Source: Saprospiraceae bacterium
Lineage (GTDB): Bacteria > Bacteroidota > Bacteroidia > Chitinophagales > Saprospiraceae
Assembly (NCBI GenBank): GCA_026129545.1
Contig: JAHCHX010000002.1
Location: 1 to 64,000 of the forward strand
Direction: 5' to 3'
DNA length: 64,000 nucleotides
Both the position numbers and the translations under genes were made by a program. Below, piece by piece: positions 41,432-51,500 of this stretch (positions within the stretch are counted from its first letter, which is position 1; every line of letters starts with the position of its first letter). Below the pieces are notes generated by a model. The model had not been told where the DNA came from. It ran no database searches and saw only the letters and a list, made by a program, of their open reading frames with translations.

Positions 41432-42157
41432 ATGAAGCATCAAACACTCCTTTTCCTCGCCGTTGTTTTTTGTTCCAGCAACATTCTCGCACAAGCCCCC
41501 GCCCCAAGCAATTACAACAATTGGTTCACTTATTTTGGCACCTATAAATTCAGCCAGCGCTGGGGTATGCACTTCGATGCCCAGTTTCGCACCGACGACA
41601 AAGTGGCGCGCGCCAATCAGTCGTTGCTGCGCGCCGGTGTTCACTTCTACGCGAAACCCGCGCTTTTGGCCACGCTCGGCTATGCCTACGTCACCACATA
41701 CAGCCCCAATGCCTTCGACTATTTCACGGAGCACCGCGTCTGGCAACAATTGCTCTACAACCAACCCATAGGCCAAGCCACCATGACGCACCGCTTCCGC
41801 TTGGAACAGCGTTTCGTGGAAAATCTGGCACCCGAATCCGACGACTATCGCAAAGGCCATCGCTTTCGCTATTTCAACCGCGCCGTGCTTCCGTTGGGGA
41901 AAAAACAGCCGCCCAGAGCGGCCCCCTATCTGGCTTTGCAGAATGAGGTGTTTCTCAATTTTGCTTCCGACGACATCAACTCGAATGTTTTTGACCAAAA
42001 CCGACTGCTCATCGCGCTCGGCATTTTCAACGAAAAACAAACCCGCCTCGAACTTGGCTACATGAATCATCACATCAACCCTGCCTCTGGCAACAAGGTG
42101 ACGCGGCATATCCTGCATTTTTCGCTGCTGCAATGGCTGAACTTCGAGTCCAATTGA
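41432..42157 (+). CDS. DUF2490-family outer-membrane protein
   Basis: A 241-residue predicted small barrel. The signal peptide is about 1-20 (NILAQ). The mature part opens with the family pattern W..YFGTYKFSQRWGMHFDAQFR, continues with RAGVHFYAKPALLATLGYAYV, RFRLEQRFVE and FRYFNRAVLPLG, and ends in alternating strands with a C-terminal LLQWLNF. DUF2490 members are outer-membrane proteins of unknown role in Bacteroidota. The start at ATG 41432 is fixed by the signal peptide and the -7 box directly before it. No partner gene. Confidence 0.88.
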   Translation: MKHQTLLFLAVVFCSSNILAQAPAPSNYNNWFTYFGTYKFSQRWGMHFDAQFRTDDKVARANQSLLRAGVHFYAKPALLATLGYAYVTTYSPNAFDYFTEHRVWQQLLYNQPIGQATMTHRFRLEQRFVENLAPESDDYRKGHRFRYFNRAVLPLGKKQPPRAAPYLALQNEVFLNFASDDINSNVFDQNRLLIALGIFNEKQTRLELGYMNHHINPASGNKVTRHILHFSLLQWLNFESN

Positions 42158-42372
42158 GCGTTTGACATTTTGTGACTGTCAGAAAAGGCTGTCACTTCCT
42201 GATTTTTTCGCATCTTGCCACCATTCGTCCCAAAGCCTCGGGATGGGCATTTTTCGCGCCGCGGCTTTTTGTGCCGCTTTCCCCTACACCTTTTGCATCG
42301 GTAGCCTGATGTCTCCGCCACGTCAGCTGCACGCTCTACGCATTTTTTGTTTTTCTAAAAATAACTATCGCT

Positions 42373-43734
42373 ATGCTAGTAATTTCCGAAACGAAGCCAA
42401 CCTACAAAGCCTATGCGTTGAACAATTTTCGCAACATCCCTCAGATAGAGCGCCTCTCCGAATCGGAGCGGCGTGCCATCGAAATTGTAGGCCATGTGCT
42501 CCCATTTAAAGTCAACAACTATGTGATCGACGAATTGATTGATTGGGACAATTACTACGAAGACCCTATTTTCAATCTTGTCTTCCCCAACAAGCAAATG
42601 CTGCGCCCCGAACATTTTGCGGAAATGGCGCAGACCATGCGGCAAACCGACGACCGCAACGCAATCCGCGACACGGCTCACGGAATCAGGCTACAACTCA
42701 ACCCGCATCCGGCAGGGCAAGTGGAATTGAACGTGCCGGAAATTGATGGGGTGAAACTGATGGGGGTGCAGCACAAATACCGCGAGACGGTGCTGTTTTT
42801 CCCCAGCTCGGGTCAGACTTGCCACAGCTATTGCACTTTTTGCTTTCGATGGCCGCAATTCGTGGGCATGAACGAAATCAAATTCGCCATGCGCGAGACG
42901 GAGCTTTTGGTCAAGTACCTCGAACAGCACCAAGAGGCCACTGATATTCTCTTTACAGGAGGCGACCCGATGATTATGAAATTCGACGTGTTTCGCCAGT
43001 ACATCGAGCCTTTTTTGGACAAAAACAACAAGACCAACATCCAATCCATTCGCATCGGCACCAAATCGCTCGGCTTTTGGCCTTACAAATTCATTGACGA
43101 CGAAGAGGCCGACAAGTACCTCCAACTCTTTGAACAAGTGGTGAAAAGCGGCATCAACCTGGCATTCATGGCGCACTTCAACCACCCCAACGAGCTGAGG
43201 ACCCCCGCCGTGCAAAAAGCCATCCGCCGCTTGCGCCGCACCGGGCTTCAGATTCGAACCCAGTCGCCACTGCTGCGCCACATCAACGACAACCCGCTGG
43301 CATGGGCAGAAATGTGGCGCGAGCAGGTGAACCAAAACTGCATTCCCTACTACATGTTCGTCGCCCGCGACACGGGAGCCAAACACTACTTCGAGGTGCC
43401 GCTGGTGAGAGCATGGGATATATTCCGCAATGCCTACCAGCGCGTGAGTGGCCTTTGTCGCACGGTGCGCGGGCCAAGCATGTCGGCCACGCCGGGCAAA
43501 GTGCAGATATTGGGCGTGGCAGAGGTAGGCGCTCAAAAGGTGTTCGCCATGCGCTTTTTGCAAGGGCGCAACCCTGATTGGGTGGCGCGTCCGTTCTTTG
43601 CCCAATACGACGAAAAAGCCACTTGGCTGGATGACCTGAAACCCGCTTTCTCCGACAAGTTTTTTTATGAGGATGAACTACAAGCCATGTATGCGCAAAG
43701 AGTGAAGGACGAGCAAATCCCCGTGCTGGGCTGA
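42373..43734 (+). CDS. KamA-family radical SAM protein (lysine 2,3-aminomutase-like)
   Basis: A 453-residue cytosolic radical SAM enzyme. The iron-sulfur motif CxxxCxxC is CHSYCTFC at Cys150, Cys154 and Cys157, in the context FPSSGQTCHSYCTFCFRWPQ. ILFTGGDPMIM is the SAM-contact strand, and the later IGTKSLGFWPYKF and RIRRLRR... RTQSPLLRHIND blocks follow the KamA layout. Known relatives move an amino group on lysine or glutamate with PLP. The substrate here is unproven, and the family in Bacteroidota is variable. It stands alone; the 215 bases upstream contain no other gene. Confidence 0.88.
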   Translation: MLVISETKPTYKAYALNNFRNIPQIERLSESERRAIEIVGHVLPFKVNNYVIDELIDWDNYYEDPIFNLVFPNKQMLRPEHFAEMAQTMRQTDDRNAIRDTAHGIRLQLNPHPAGQVELNVPEIDGVKLMGVQHKYRETVLFFPSSGQTCHSYCTFCFRWPQFVGMNEIKFAMRETELLVKYLEQHQEATDILFTGGDPMIMKFDVFRQYIEPFLDKNNKTNIQSIRIGTKSLGFWPYKFIDDEEADKYLQLFEQVVKSGINLAFMAHFNHPNELRTPAVQKAIRRLRRTGLQIRTQSPLLRHINDNPLAWAEMWREQVNQNCIPYYMFVARDTGAKHYFEVPLVRAWDIFRNAYQRVSGLCRTVRGPSMSATPGKVQILGVAEVGAQKVFAMRFLQGRNPDWVARPFFAQYDEKATWLDDLKPAFSDKFFYEDELQAMYAQRVKDEQIPVLG

Positions 43735-43952
43735 CGAACGGTCTGCTCTCAGCAGTTATGAGCCAGTGTATATGCTGAACAGCTTAGCAGCATTCACGAA
43801 GCGACGGCAGGGCCGTGGCTATTGGCATGAAGGCAACAGGGAAATCAGTCTTTGCGCGTATTTTTGGGCATTCGGATGTGTGTCTGGCGCAGCCTCTTTT
43901 TCCCGAAAACCTGAGAAGCGCAGACACGCCATCGAGTTCTTGAGCATAAAAC

Positions 43953-44783
43953 ATGTCATATCAGGCTGTCAAAACGGTTTCTATCAGAAAGTTCAACGGA
44001 GCTGACGCTTCGGAGCAACCCGATGTGCTCGCAGTGGAAGAGCCTTTGGAAATTCGTCTCGAATACGGCCCTGCCGTCGAACGCTCCACTAAAAGCCTTT
44101 CCGTCACCATGCGCACTCCCGGAGCGGACGAAGATTTGGCAAGGGGATTCCTGTTCACGGAAGGCATTGTGCGAGAAGCTTCCGACATCGTCGGCGTGCA
44201 CGCGCAGCCATTCAGCAATATCCTGACAGTGGTGCTACGGTCCGAACTACATTTTGAGCCGGGCAAATTGGAGCGCCATTTCTACACGACTTCGAGCTGT
44301 GGCGTGTGTGGCAAGACCTCTATCGAGGCAGTGAAAACCACCGCAAACTGCGCAACCGTATCGGAGAAACGGCATTGGGAGATTCGCCCCGATATTGTCT
44401 ATTCTTTGCCCGATACCTTGCGCCAAGCCCAGCGTACCTTTGATGCGACTGGTGGGCTTCACGCCTCGGCCTTGTTCGACCCGGAGGGGAATCTGCTGGC
44501 TATCCGGGAGGACGTGGGCCGGCACAATGCGCTGGACAAACTCATAGGCCACTACTTGGGGCAAAGCATCATGCCGCTCGACCATCACATTTTATTGCTG
44601 AGTGGGCGGGCGAGCTTCGAGCTGCTGCAAAAAGCGGCGATGGCAGGGATGCAAGTGGTGTGCGCAGTGGGCGCACCTTCCAGCTTGGCAGTGGAGACCG
44701 CCGAATCGTTTGGTATCACGCTTATCGGCTTTTTGCGCGACAATAGGTTCAATGTGTATGCGGGAGGCGAGTTGGTGAGTTGA
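43953..44783 (+). CDS. fdhD: Formate dehydrogenase accessory sulfurtransferase
   Basis: A 276-residue FdhD protein. It passes sulfur from IscS to the molybdenum cofactor so that formate dehydrogenase becomes active; cytosolic. The loop CGVC (Cys116, Cys119) in YTTSSCGVCGK carries the reactive cysteines. EDLARGFLFTEGIV, GGLHASALFDPEGNL, REDVGRHNALDKLIG and LSGRASFELLQKA are the conserved blocks of the family. No formate dehydrogenase or molybdopterin gene is in this window. The DUF7009 gene follows after 249 bases including a dispersed repeat. Start ATG 43953. Confidence 0.94.
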   Translation: MSYQAVKTVSIRKFNGADASEQPDVLAVEEPLEIRLEYGPAVERSTKSLSVTMRTPGADEDLARGFLFTEGIVREASDIVGVHAQPFSNILTVVLRSELHFEPGKLERHFYTTSSCGVCGKTSIEAVKTTANCATVSEKRHWEIRPDIVYSLPDTLRQAQRTFDATGGLHASALFDPEGNLLAIREDVGRHNALDKLIGHYLGQSIMPLDHHILLLSGRASFELLQKAAMAGMQVVCAVGAPSSLAVETAESFGITLIGFLRDNRFNVYAGGELVS

Positions 44784-44838
44784 GAATTTGGAAGGGGGAT
44801 GTGAGAGCGTGTTCAGAAAATGGTGTCATCCCGAATGG

Positions 44839-44915
44839 GGCAATAAGAAAACACAGAGGTACGGAGGCACAGAGTTTTGGTTTCCAATAATTTAATCCGT
44901 TGTGTAAATGGAAAA
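44839..44915 (-). repeat. Inverted, diverged copy of the 38952-39191 repeat
   Basis: GGCAATAAGAAAACACAGAG ... TGTGTAAATGGAAAA is the reverse complement of most of the 114-base unit, with scattered changes. It lies between fdhD and the DUF7009 gene. Confidence 0.8.
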
Positions 44916-45032
44916 AATCTGGGAAGGTTTGCTGCGTTTTGCTGAACACTCCCTCCGCCGCGCTTGGCCGGGCAAACCCTCAGACTATTCAAAGGGAGCA
45001 TTTCAAACTAGTCAAACCATCTAAATTTTGTC

Positions 45033-45416
45033 ATGAAAATCAGGATTAAAGGCAATTTTGTTCGCTACCGACTTACCCAAACGGAGGTGAAGACCTTGGC
45101 AGAAACAGGGCAGCTCATGGAGGAGACGTGGTTTGGCCCCGATGAGAGCCAACGGTTTGCCTACGCGCTTAAGGCGCGAGAAGGCATCAGCGGCCTACAG
45201 GCTGCCTTCGAAGGTGGTGCCATCACGTTGTTCATGCCCGCTGAGGCGGCCAAGCACTGGTACGGTGAGGAGCGGGTGGGCTTTGACAATGAGGTGGAAG
45301 TAGCGCCCGGTATTTCACTCAAATTATTGCTGGAAAAAGATTTTGCGTGCCTCGACGACACCGACGAGGACCAATCAGACAATTACCCGAACCCCAATGC
45401 CGCTTGCAATGTGTAG
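45033..45416 (+). CDS. DUF7009-like small protein
   Basis: A 127-residue cytosolic protein of the type classed as DUF7009: MKIRIKGNFVRYRLTQTEVK at the start, then ETWFGPDESQRFAYALKA, a Gly-rich ITLFMPAEAAKHWYG and the DNEVEVAPGISLKLLLEKDF stretch. The acidic Cys-containing end (DFACLDDTDEDQSDNYPNPN) often terminates these proteins. Function is unknown. In several genomes this family is linked with molybdopterin enzymes, which would fit its place next to fdhD; that is a weak inference. The start is the ATG at 45033. Confidence 0.75.
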   Translation: MKIRIKGNFVRYRLTQTEVKTLAETGQLMEETWFGPDESQRFAYALKAREGISGLQAAFEGGAITLFMPAEAAKHWYGEERVGFDNEVEVAPGISLKLLLEKDFACLDDTDEDQSDNYPNPNAACNV

Positions 45417-45496
45417 CGTCCTGTAATTTTTTCAATGCCCACCGATACTAACAAACACACTTTCAAACAAGGCCAGAACACAGGCATCTGACCACT

Positions 45497-45988
45497 ATGG
45501 GCGAAGCAAAACAACCAGAGTTTACTCAACTTTTGCGCACACACGCAGGCATCTTGCACAAAATCATCCGCCTCTATGTGGACGACCCGGAAGACCGCCG
45601 CGACCTGCATCAGGAAATGATGTATGAGGCTTGGCGGGCGTACCCGAGTTTTCGCGGTGCCGCGGCGTTCAGCACTTGGCTCTATCGGGTGGCGCTCAAC
45701 ACGGCGCTCACCTTTCGCCGCAAGTCGCTGCGCCGCGTCGCTACCACCGAAATTGGCGCCGCCGCTCAATTGTCGGCAGAATCGCCAGAACCGCTCAGCC
45801 CGCAAGCCGAACTGCTCTACCAAGCCATTCGCCAATTGCCGGAGGCCGACCGTGCGCTCATCTCGCTGCATCTGGATGGCTACGACAACGAGTCCATTGC
45901 CGACATCACTGGACTGACCAAAAATCACGTCGCCGTGAAATTGCATCGCATCAAAACCGTATTGGAAAATCGCCTAAAACAGCAATAA
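45497..45988 (+). CDS. ECF-type RNA polymerase sigma factor
   Basis: A 163-residue sigma-70-family ECF factor. Region 2 is FTQLLRTHAGILHKIIRLYV... EMMYEAWRAYPSFRGAAAFSTWLYRVALN (the -10 binding part). Region 4 is LYQAIRQLPEADRALISLHLDGYDNE with the helix-turn-helix SIADITGLTKNHVAVKLHRIK. The next gene starts 2 bases after the stop and encodes a membrane protein, so they form an operon of the usual sigma/regulator kind. Target promoters are unknown. Two short linkers between the regions are normal. Confidence 0.92.
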   Translation: MGEAKQPEFTQLLRTHAGILHKIIRLYVDDPEDRRDLHQEMMYEAWRAYPSFRGAAAFSTWLYRVALNTALTFRRKSLRRVATTEIGAAAQLSAESPEPLSPQAELLYQAIRQLPEADRALISLHLDGYDNESIADITGLTKNHVAVKLHRIKTVLENRLKQQ

Positions 45989-45990
45989 TC

Positions 45991-46614
45991 ATGGAAGAAC
46001 TCGATAAACTTTGGCGCGAAATCAGCGAGAAAAACTGGCGGACAGAACTGGACGAGGCACCTCCGTCGGAGCGCCCTTTTTCGCCCACCTCGCAGAACAT
46101 GATGGCGGAAATGACGCGCAAGGTGCTCTACAAAGTGTGGTTTATTGTCGGGTTCATTTTGCTCTACGGAGTCTGGGCAGTCATCGCCATTGATGGCAAC
46201 CGCGAAATAATGCTCCTCATCGCCGCCATGCTGCTGTTCGGGCTGTTAAATTTATGGCTGGTGTTGCCGCCTTATCTGCGCATGAGAAAACAGGTAGGCC
46301 TAATGTCGGGCAATTTGAAGGAAGTGCTGCATTTCTATCACGAGCAACTGCACGGCATCGTCCGTCGGGAAAACATCATCGGGGGTGTTTTCACGCCCAT
46401 CGCAGCCATGTTGGGCTTTTCGTTTGCCATCATCGAGGAAGAGGGCAGTTTTTTGTTTATCTGGGAGCGCCCGTGGTTGTTGGCCACCATGCTCGTCACG
46501 GGTTTGCTCATCGGCGCATTGGGCGCTTGGATGACCGTCTGGCTCAATCGAAAAGCGTTCGGCAAGTACTTGGACTATTTGAAAGAGAATTTGAAACAGC
46601 TGGAGGAAAACTAG
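45991..46614 (+). CDS. Membrane protein in the sigma-factor operon (putative anti-sigma partner)
   Basis: A 207-residue inner-membrane protein starting 2 bases after the sigma-factor gene. A short cytosolic N-terminal part (EELDKLWREISEKNWRTEL, no zinc His-Cys-Cys motif) precedes four hydrophobic segments at about 50-70, 76-95, 130-150 and 155-178. A charged C-terminal tail ends KENLKQLEEN. The position and N-terminal helix suggest it holds the sigma factor at the membrane, but no anti-sigma domain is recognised, so that role is inference. The gene ends before a nested palindrome and is convergent with the barrel gene. Confidence 0.75.
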   Translation: MEELDKLWREISEKNWRTELDEAPPSERPFSPTSQNMMAEMTRKVLYKVWFIVGFILLYGVWAVIAIDGNREIMLLIAAMLLFGLLNLWLVLPPYLRMRKQVGLMSGNLKEVLHFYHEQLHGIVRRENIIGGVFTPIAAMLGFSFAIIEEEGSFLFIWERPWLLATMLVTGLLIGALGAWMTVWLNRKAFGKYLDYLKENLKQLEEN

Positions 46615-46635
46615 TAGGGGCTCTTTGTGAGCTGA

Positions 46636-46765
46636 TGAGGCTGTCTCACAAGCGCTAGTTGTTGGCAGGATTGACAAGATTTACAGGATTAGCGCCTTTA
46701 TTTTTGGGAAAAAACCTGCAAATCTTGTCAATCCTGTCGAAATTTAAACTTGTGAGACAGCCTCA
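46636..46765. repeat. Nested palindromes between convergent genes
   Basis: The outer arms TGAGGCTGTCTCACAAG (46636-46652) and CTTGTGAGACAGCCTCA (46749-46765) are a perfect 17-base pair. Inside, CAGGATTGACAAGATTT (46666-46682) pairs perfectly with 46720-46736. The inner pair belongs to the same family as 24096-24184. Lying between stops at 46614 and 46773, it may also act as a bidirectional terminator. Confidence 0.85.
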
Positions 46766-46772
46766 ACCGAAA

Positions 46773-48407
46773 TCAGAACCGTGCCGTCAAGCCCACCAAA
46801 AAGTTGAGGCCGACCATCGGGTAATTGTACCAGCGTTCGCGCTTGTTGTTGAGTATGTTGTTCACGTTGACAAACGCGCCGATGTTTTTTGAGAAATAGA
46901 AATTGCCTCCCGCGTTGAGGTCGAGCAAGACATCGCCCTGACGCGACACGCCCTCAATGTCTTTGAACCATATACCATCGGCGATATAGAGTCCGCCGCG
47001 CACCTCGGCTTTGCCATCAAGCACGGAGACCACGCCGTTGAAATTCCACTCGGTCTGGGGAAGCCCCCACGTTTTGCTTTCGTTTGCTGGCTCGAAGGTG
47101 AGGTTCTGGCTCAAGGTGCCGATGAGCGCAAGTGATTGCTTGAAGAGGTTGAGTTTCACGGTGCCCTGCACGTTGGTGATGGTGGCATCATCGTACACTA
47201 CCTGAAAACGTGTGATGCCTTCGGGGGTGAATTTGGTCTGGAACAATGCCAAGTCTTTGGCTTCGGCATAGGTGAACTGGCCGGAGTATTCGAGGAAACC
47301 GAGGTCGCCTTTTGCCCCTGCATAGTAGTTGCGATATTCGGTGTTGCGAAGCGTCACGCCGCGCACTTGGTTGAACGGGTTGTAATCCAACATGGTGCGA
47401 TAGGTGTTTTTGCGCAAATCCCCGCCCGCGCCACCGAAAATTTGAATGCCGTTGCCAATGAGGCGCAAGGTGAGCTCGGCGTCGGGGAAAATAGTGAACT
47501 CGTCGCGGTTGCTGGCAAAGTTGCCCCCGACCTTTATGCGAATGATGTCGGAATGAAACGTGAAAGACGGTTGGAGGTAAATGTTGTTGAGTTTTTGCTT
47601 CACCGTGTCCTCGAAGGTCGTGTTGTCGGTGCGGATGTTGAATGTGAGTGGGTGCTTTTCGGCAAACCACTTGGTGGCACCCATGTCCAATGCAAGACCT
47701 GTTTCCTTGTTGGCGTAATAGTCGTTGAGCAAATAAAACTTTGGCGCGATGTGGAAATTCAAGTCCATATCGCTGCGCTCCTTGTTGAAAAGGCGGCCTC
47801 CGAGGTCGAGTATCTTGACATCTTGCCGGGTGCGCTCCTCCGAAAAAGAAAGCGTGTCGGAGTTGTAGCCGTAAAAGTGAATGCGGTCGTAGCTATACCC
47901 CACGTTGCCTTCCACGGCGAGGTTCTGACTCAGATAAACGTTGCCGTTGAGCAAGAAATCATTGTTGAAGAAACGCTGGTTTTCGCGGTTGTCGCTGTTG
48001 TTCAAACTGTGATGACGGAACCACGCCTTGCCATCGAACTTATCCTCCGCGCTAAAAAAATAGCCCAACTCGCCCCAGAATTGCTTGGGTATGCCTGCGC
48101 CGGCTTTTGCGTAGCCATTGAAGGTGTCGTCCTTTTTGCCAGATTTCATGGCGATGGGGCGCAGTTTGGGCGTGGGGTATGAGAGCGAGAGCGGGCGGGC
48201 GGGCACTATGTAGTCCTGCTTTTGGGTGGTGGTGTCAATGGGCGGCAGGGTTGGGGTGAGGTTGATTTTGTTGGATTCCAACAGATGCGCGTCGAAATCC
48301 TTGTAGATGTCCACGCTGCCAGTCACTTTGTCCTTTTGAGCAATGACTACGTGACTGAGGGCGAGCAGTGCGATGGCGGTGAAAATTGATTTATGATTGA
48401 GTGACAT
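46773..48407 (-). CDS. Outer-membrane beta-barrel protein (TonB-receptor-like, no plug)
   Basis: A 544-residue predicted barrel. Signal peptide about 1-22 (VVIAQ). A short N-terminal segment (VTGSVDIYKDFDAHLLESNK) is followed directly by barrel strands with Asn/Asp-rich turns up to the C-terminal LNFLVGLTARF, whose final Phe is typical of outer-membrane proteins. No plug or TonB-box is seen. I took ATG 48407, where the signal peptide begins, rather than the far upstream frame start. It lies 134 bases downstream of the giant TPR gene on the same strand. An 8-base tandem repeat sits in that gap, inside the likely 5' untranslated region if the gene has its own promoter. Confidence 0.82.
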   Translation of the reverse strand: MSLNHKSIFTAIALLALSHVVIAQKDKVTGSVDIYKDFDAHLLESNKINLTPTLPPIDTTTQKQDYIVPARPLSLSYPTPKLRPIAMKSGKKDDTFNGYAKAGAGIPKQFWGELGYFFSAEDKFDGKAWFRHHSLNNSDNRENQRFFNNDFLLNGNVYLSQNLAVEGNVGYSYDRIHFYGYNSDTLSFSEERTRQDVKILDLGGRLFNKERSDMDLNFHIAPKFYLLNDYYANKETGLALDMGATKWFAEKHPLTFNIRTDNTTFEDTVKQKLNNIYLQPSFTFHSDIIRIKVGGNFASNRDEFTIFPDAELTLRLIGNGIQIFGGAGGDLRKNTYRTMLDYNPFNQVRGVTLRNTEYRNYYAGAKGDLGFLEYSGQFTYAEAKDLALFQTKFTPEGITRFQVVYDDATITNVQGTVKLNLFKQSLALIGTLSQNLTFEPANESKTWGLPQTEWNFNGVVSVLDGKAEVRGGLYIADGIWFKDIEGVSRQGDVLLDLNAGGNFYFSKNIGAFVNVNNILNNKRERWYNYPMVGLNFLVGLTARF

Positions 48408-48426
48408 GGTGACAAGTAGTTGAATA

Positions 48427-48466
48427 GGTTTGAAGGTTTGAGGGTTTGAGGGTTTGAGGGTTTGGG
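48427..48466 (-). repeat. 8-base tandem repeat (GGTTTGAG), five units, upstream of the barrel gene
   Basis: On the plus strand: GGTTTGAA, GGTTTGAG x3, GGTTTGGG. It lies 20 bases before the barrel ATG at 48407 (minus strand). A degenerate run of the same type is at 38866-38898. Copy number of such 8-mers can change by slippage. Confidence 0.85.
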
Positions 48467-48541
48467 GCGCGTCATTTTGGAGCAGCGAAAATGGAATATG
48501 CTGATAACCTATTTTCAAACTGGCGGCCCTCGTGTTGCGCA

Positions 48542-51500
48542 TTATTCGCCGCCTTCCATTTCGAGGAAATTGCTGCCTTTGGGCTGCGAGCTGTTGGGCT
48601 GCGGCGAAGGGGTTGTGTTCGAGTTGATTTGGTTGTACTTCTGGCGAGCGGTGTTCATGATGCCTGCATCGCCGCCCTTGTAGTTTTCGAGCACGGCTTC
48701 GAGCGCGGCTGAGGCGCTGCTTTTGTCGCCTTGGTCGTTGTACACGTCGGCGAGCAGGATGAGGTTGCGTGCAATCCAGTCGTCGTAGCCTGCGCTGTTT
48801 TTGTTGGCTCTGCCAGTGATGAGTTCTTCGGCTTCGGCGTATTTGCGCTGGCGGTAGAGGATTTGCCCCAAGTGGTGATAAGCCTCAGCCATGATTTCGG
48901 AGGTGGTGTTCTCGGCGGCGGATTCGAGTAGCGGATAGGCTCGTGCGTATTCTTGCCGGTCGAAAGCCAATTTTCCGAGATAGAAATTGGACAGGGCCAA
49001 ATGTTCGGAGGCTGCTTGCGGCGAGGTATTTACTTTGTTGGCGTATTCGCTGACGGCCACCGTGTTGTTGCCGCTTTTGTAGGCGGCTTCGAGCGCGATG
49101 AGCTGGGCTTGGAAGCGAGCGTTGTCGTTGGGTGCGGATTCTTCCCATTTGCGAGCAAACTCAAGGGCTTGCCCGGGTTTTTTCTCTACGCGCAGCGCAA
49201 GTATGGCGGCTCGTTCGGCGGAGCGGGCGTACCATTTGCTCGGACCACGCCCCACCACGGCGGCATAGTCGGTAAGCGCCAAGCTGTATTGCTTGATTTC
49301 GTCGGAGGCATAGCTTTCTGCCCGATAATAGTGCGCTGCGATAGCGTTGGGGCGATTGGAGAATTGATTTAGGTAATTGGTGAAGCCGTCAATGGCTTGT
49401 TTGTAGCGGCGGTTTTGGAATTGGTATTCGGCAGACTGGAACACGATGCTGTCCTGCTGGCCTTGGCTGATTTTGTAGCCGGGCACCGTGTTCATGAAGG
49501 TGATGTAGTCGTTGGGTCGGCCCCATTCGTCGTAGGTTTCTTTGAGGGCGACTTGTGCCTCTCTTGCCTCTGCCGCGTCGGGGTTGTTGGCGAACACTTG
49601 TTTGTAGTAATCGGCAGCCACGTCATATTTGCCTTGACGGAATGAGATAAGCCCCAGCTGCATATAGGCTTGAATGATGAGGGGCGAGCGCCCGCGGTAG
49701 TCCGAGATGAGTTTGCGCAGCGGCACGGTGGCCTCGCTGAGCCTGTTCATTTCGAGATATGTGTTGCCCAGCTCGAAGAGGGCATCGTCGGCATAGGTGC
49801 TGTTGGGGTACTGGTTGGCGAGGTTTTCGAGGGCCACTGCTTTGTCCACCAAACTGCCTTGCAGCCCGCGAATGATGGCTTTTTGATAAAAAGCGTATTC
49901 AAAACCTTCGTATTTTTTGCTGACTGCTTCGTTGTAGTAAGCCAGCGCGTCGGGGTACTGTTTGTTTTTGAAGTGGCAGTCGCCCGCGCGCAGCACCGCA
50001 TCGCCCAACACGCCTTTTGTGATTTTCTCCGATTGGATTCTGCTGATGTTTTTCTTGAAACCATCCACGGCGGCCTTGAAGTTGGCAAGCGCCATTTTGT
50101 GGTCGTTGAGTTTGAGGTGATTGTAACCTTGAATATAGTGACCCATGAACAGGCTGCTCTCTTCAGGCAGGTCGTTGTAGTTTTTGGCGTTGCCGATGAA
50201 GGTGGCGATGTGTTGTTTGCTGATGTTCCACTCTTCGCTCTCGTTGGCGATGGCGCCCATCCAGAATGAGGCCAAGGTGGAGAGGCGCTTGTCCACGGGC
50301 GTGTCGAGCGATTTGTTGAAATAGCGACGCGCTTCGTCTTTTTGACCATTCTGGTAGAGCTGCACCCCGCGATTGTAGGTGACGATTTGATACGCCGCGT
50401 TGACGCGCGGCGTGCGGGTTTTCACATTTTCCAAAATGCCTACGGCGCGGTCGTAGTCGCGGGTATTGAGCAGCACTTGGCTCATCAGGTTTTGTGCCTC
50501 CTCGTAGTATCGGGAGGCGGGCTGAAACTGTTGCAATGCGTCAATGGCATCGCGGTCGAATTTGAGTTCGTAGCACAGTTTGGCGTAGTTGATGAGCGCG
50601 TCTTCTCGCAGGGCTTTGTCGTAGTTGAGGTTGGCTGCTTGCCCGAAAGCGGTGCGGGCGTTGAACTTGTTGCCGGTGCGCAGGTAGCAGTCGCCGAGGT
50701 GGTAGTAGGCGTTTTGCCCCAGCAAGCTGTCTTGCTTGTTAAGCTGTTCAAAGTTCTGGATGGCCTCTTTGTAGTAGCCGCTCCGATATTGGGCGTAGCC
50801 GAGTTGGTAGTAGTCCGAATGTCGGAGGTCGGGGGAGTTCACCACGCCGTATTCGAGATAGGGCAAGGCTTTTTTGTAGTCGCCTTGCTCGTAGTAGGCT
50901 TGCCCGACGAGCAGGTTGATTTCCGCGCGATTTTTTGAGTTGGGGTCTTGCGCTCTGGAAGCGCCGTAGGAAATCACTTGGTCGTACTGCTTCTTGTTGG
51001 CGTAAATCTGCACGATGTAGTAAGGCACCACTGCTTTGTATTTGTCGCTTTTTTCGCAACGCTGGAACGAGCGGAGCGCCTCGTCGTAGCGGCCTTCAAA
51101 AAACGAACAGCAGCCAGAGTAGTAGTTGGCGGGATAGTACCATTCGCTTCCGGTGTTTTCCTTCAAGCGGGCAAACTCTGCCTTGGCCTGCGGGAATCGC
51201 TTGGTGATGAAGTAGCTGTACCCTTTTTTGAATTCTACTTCATCGCGGACGCTGCCGCTACCGCCGGGTGCCATTTCGTAGTAAGTGATGGCTTTGTCGT
51301 ATTCTTTTTGGTTGAAGTAGTAGTCGCCGATTTCGAGGGCGGCTTGGCTGGCCTCTGGCGAGGGCGAGTGTGCTCGCAGGAAATCAAGCGCGAGCTTCTC
51401 GGCCTCTGGCTGGTCGAGGCGGACGGCGCATTTGGCGTGATAGAGCTCGGCTTCGGTTTTGAGGAACCTCCATTCCGGCTCATTCACGGGGCGGAGCAGC

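Noticed and set aside
43766-44005. 79-codon ORF before fdhD
   Set aside because: Overlaps the fdhD start and its composition shows no family likeness; probably non-coding.
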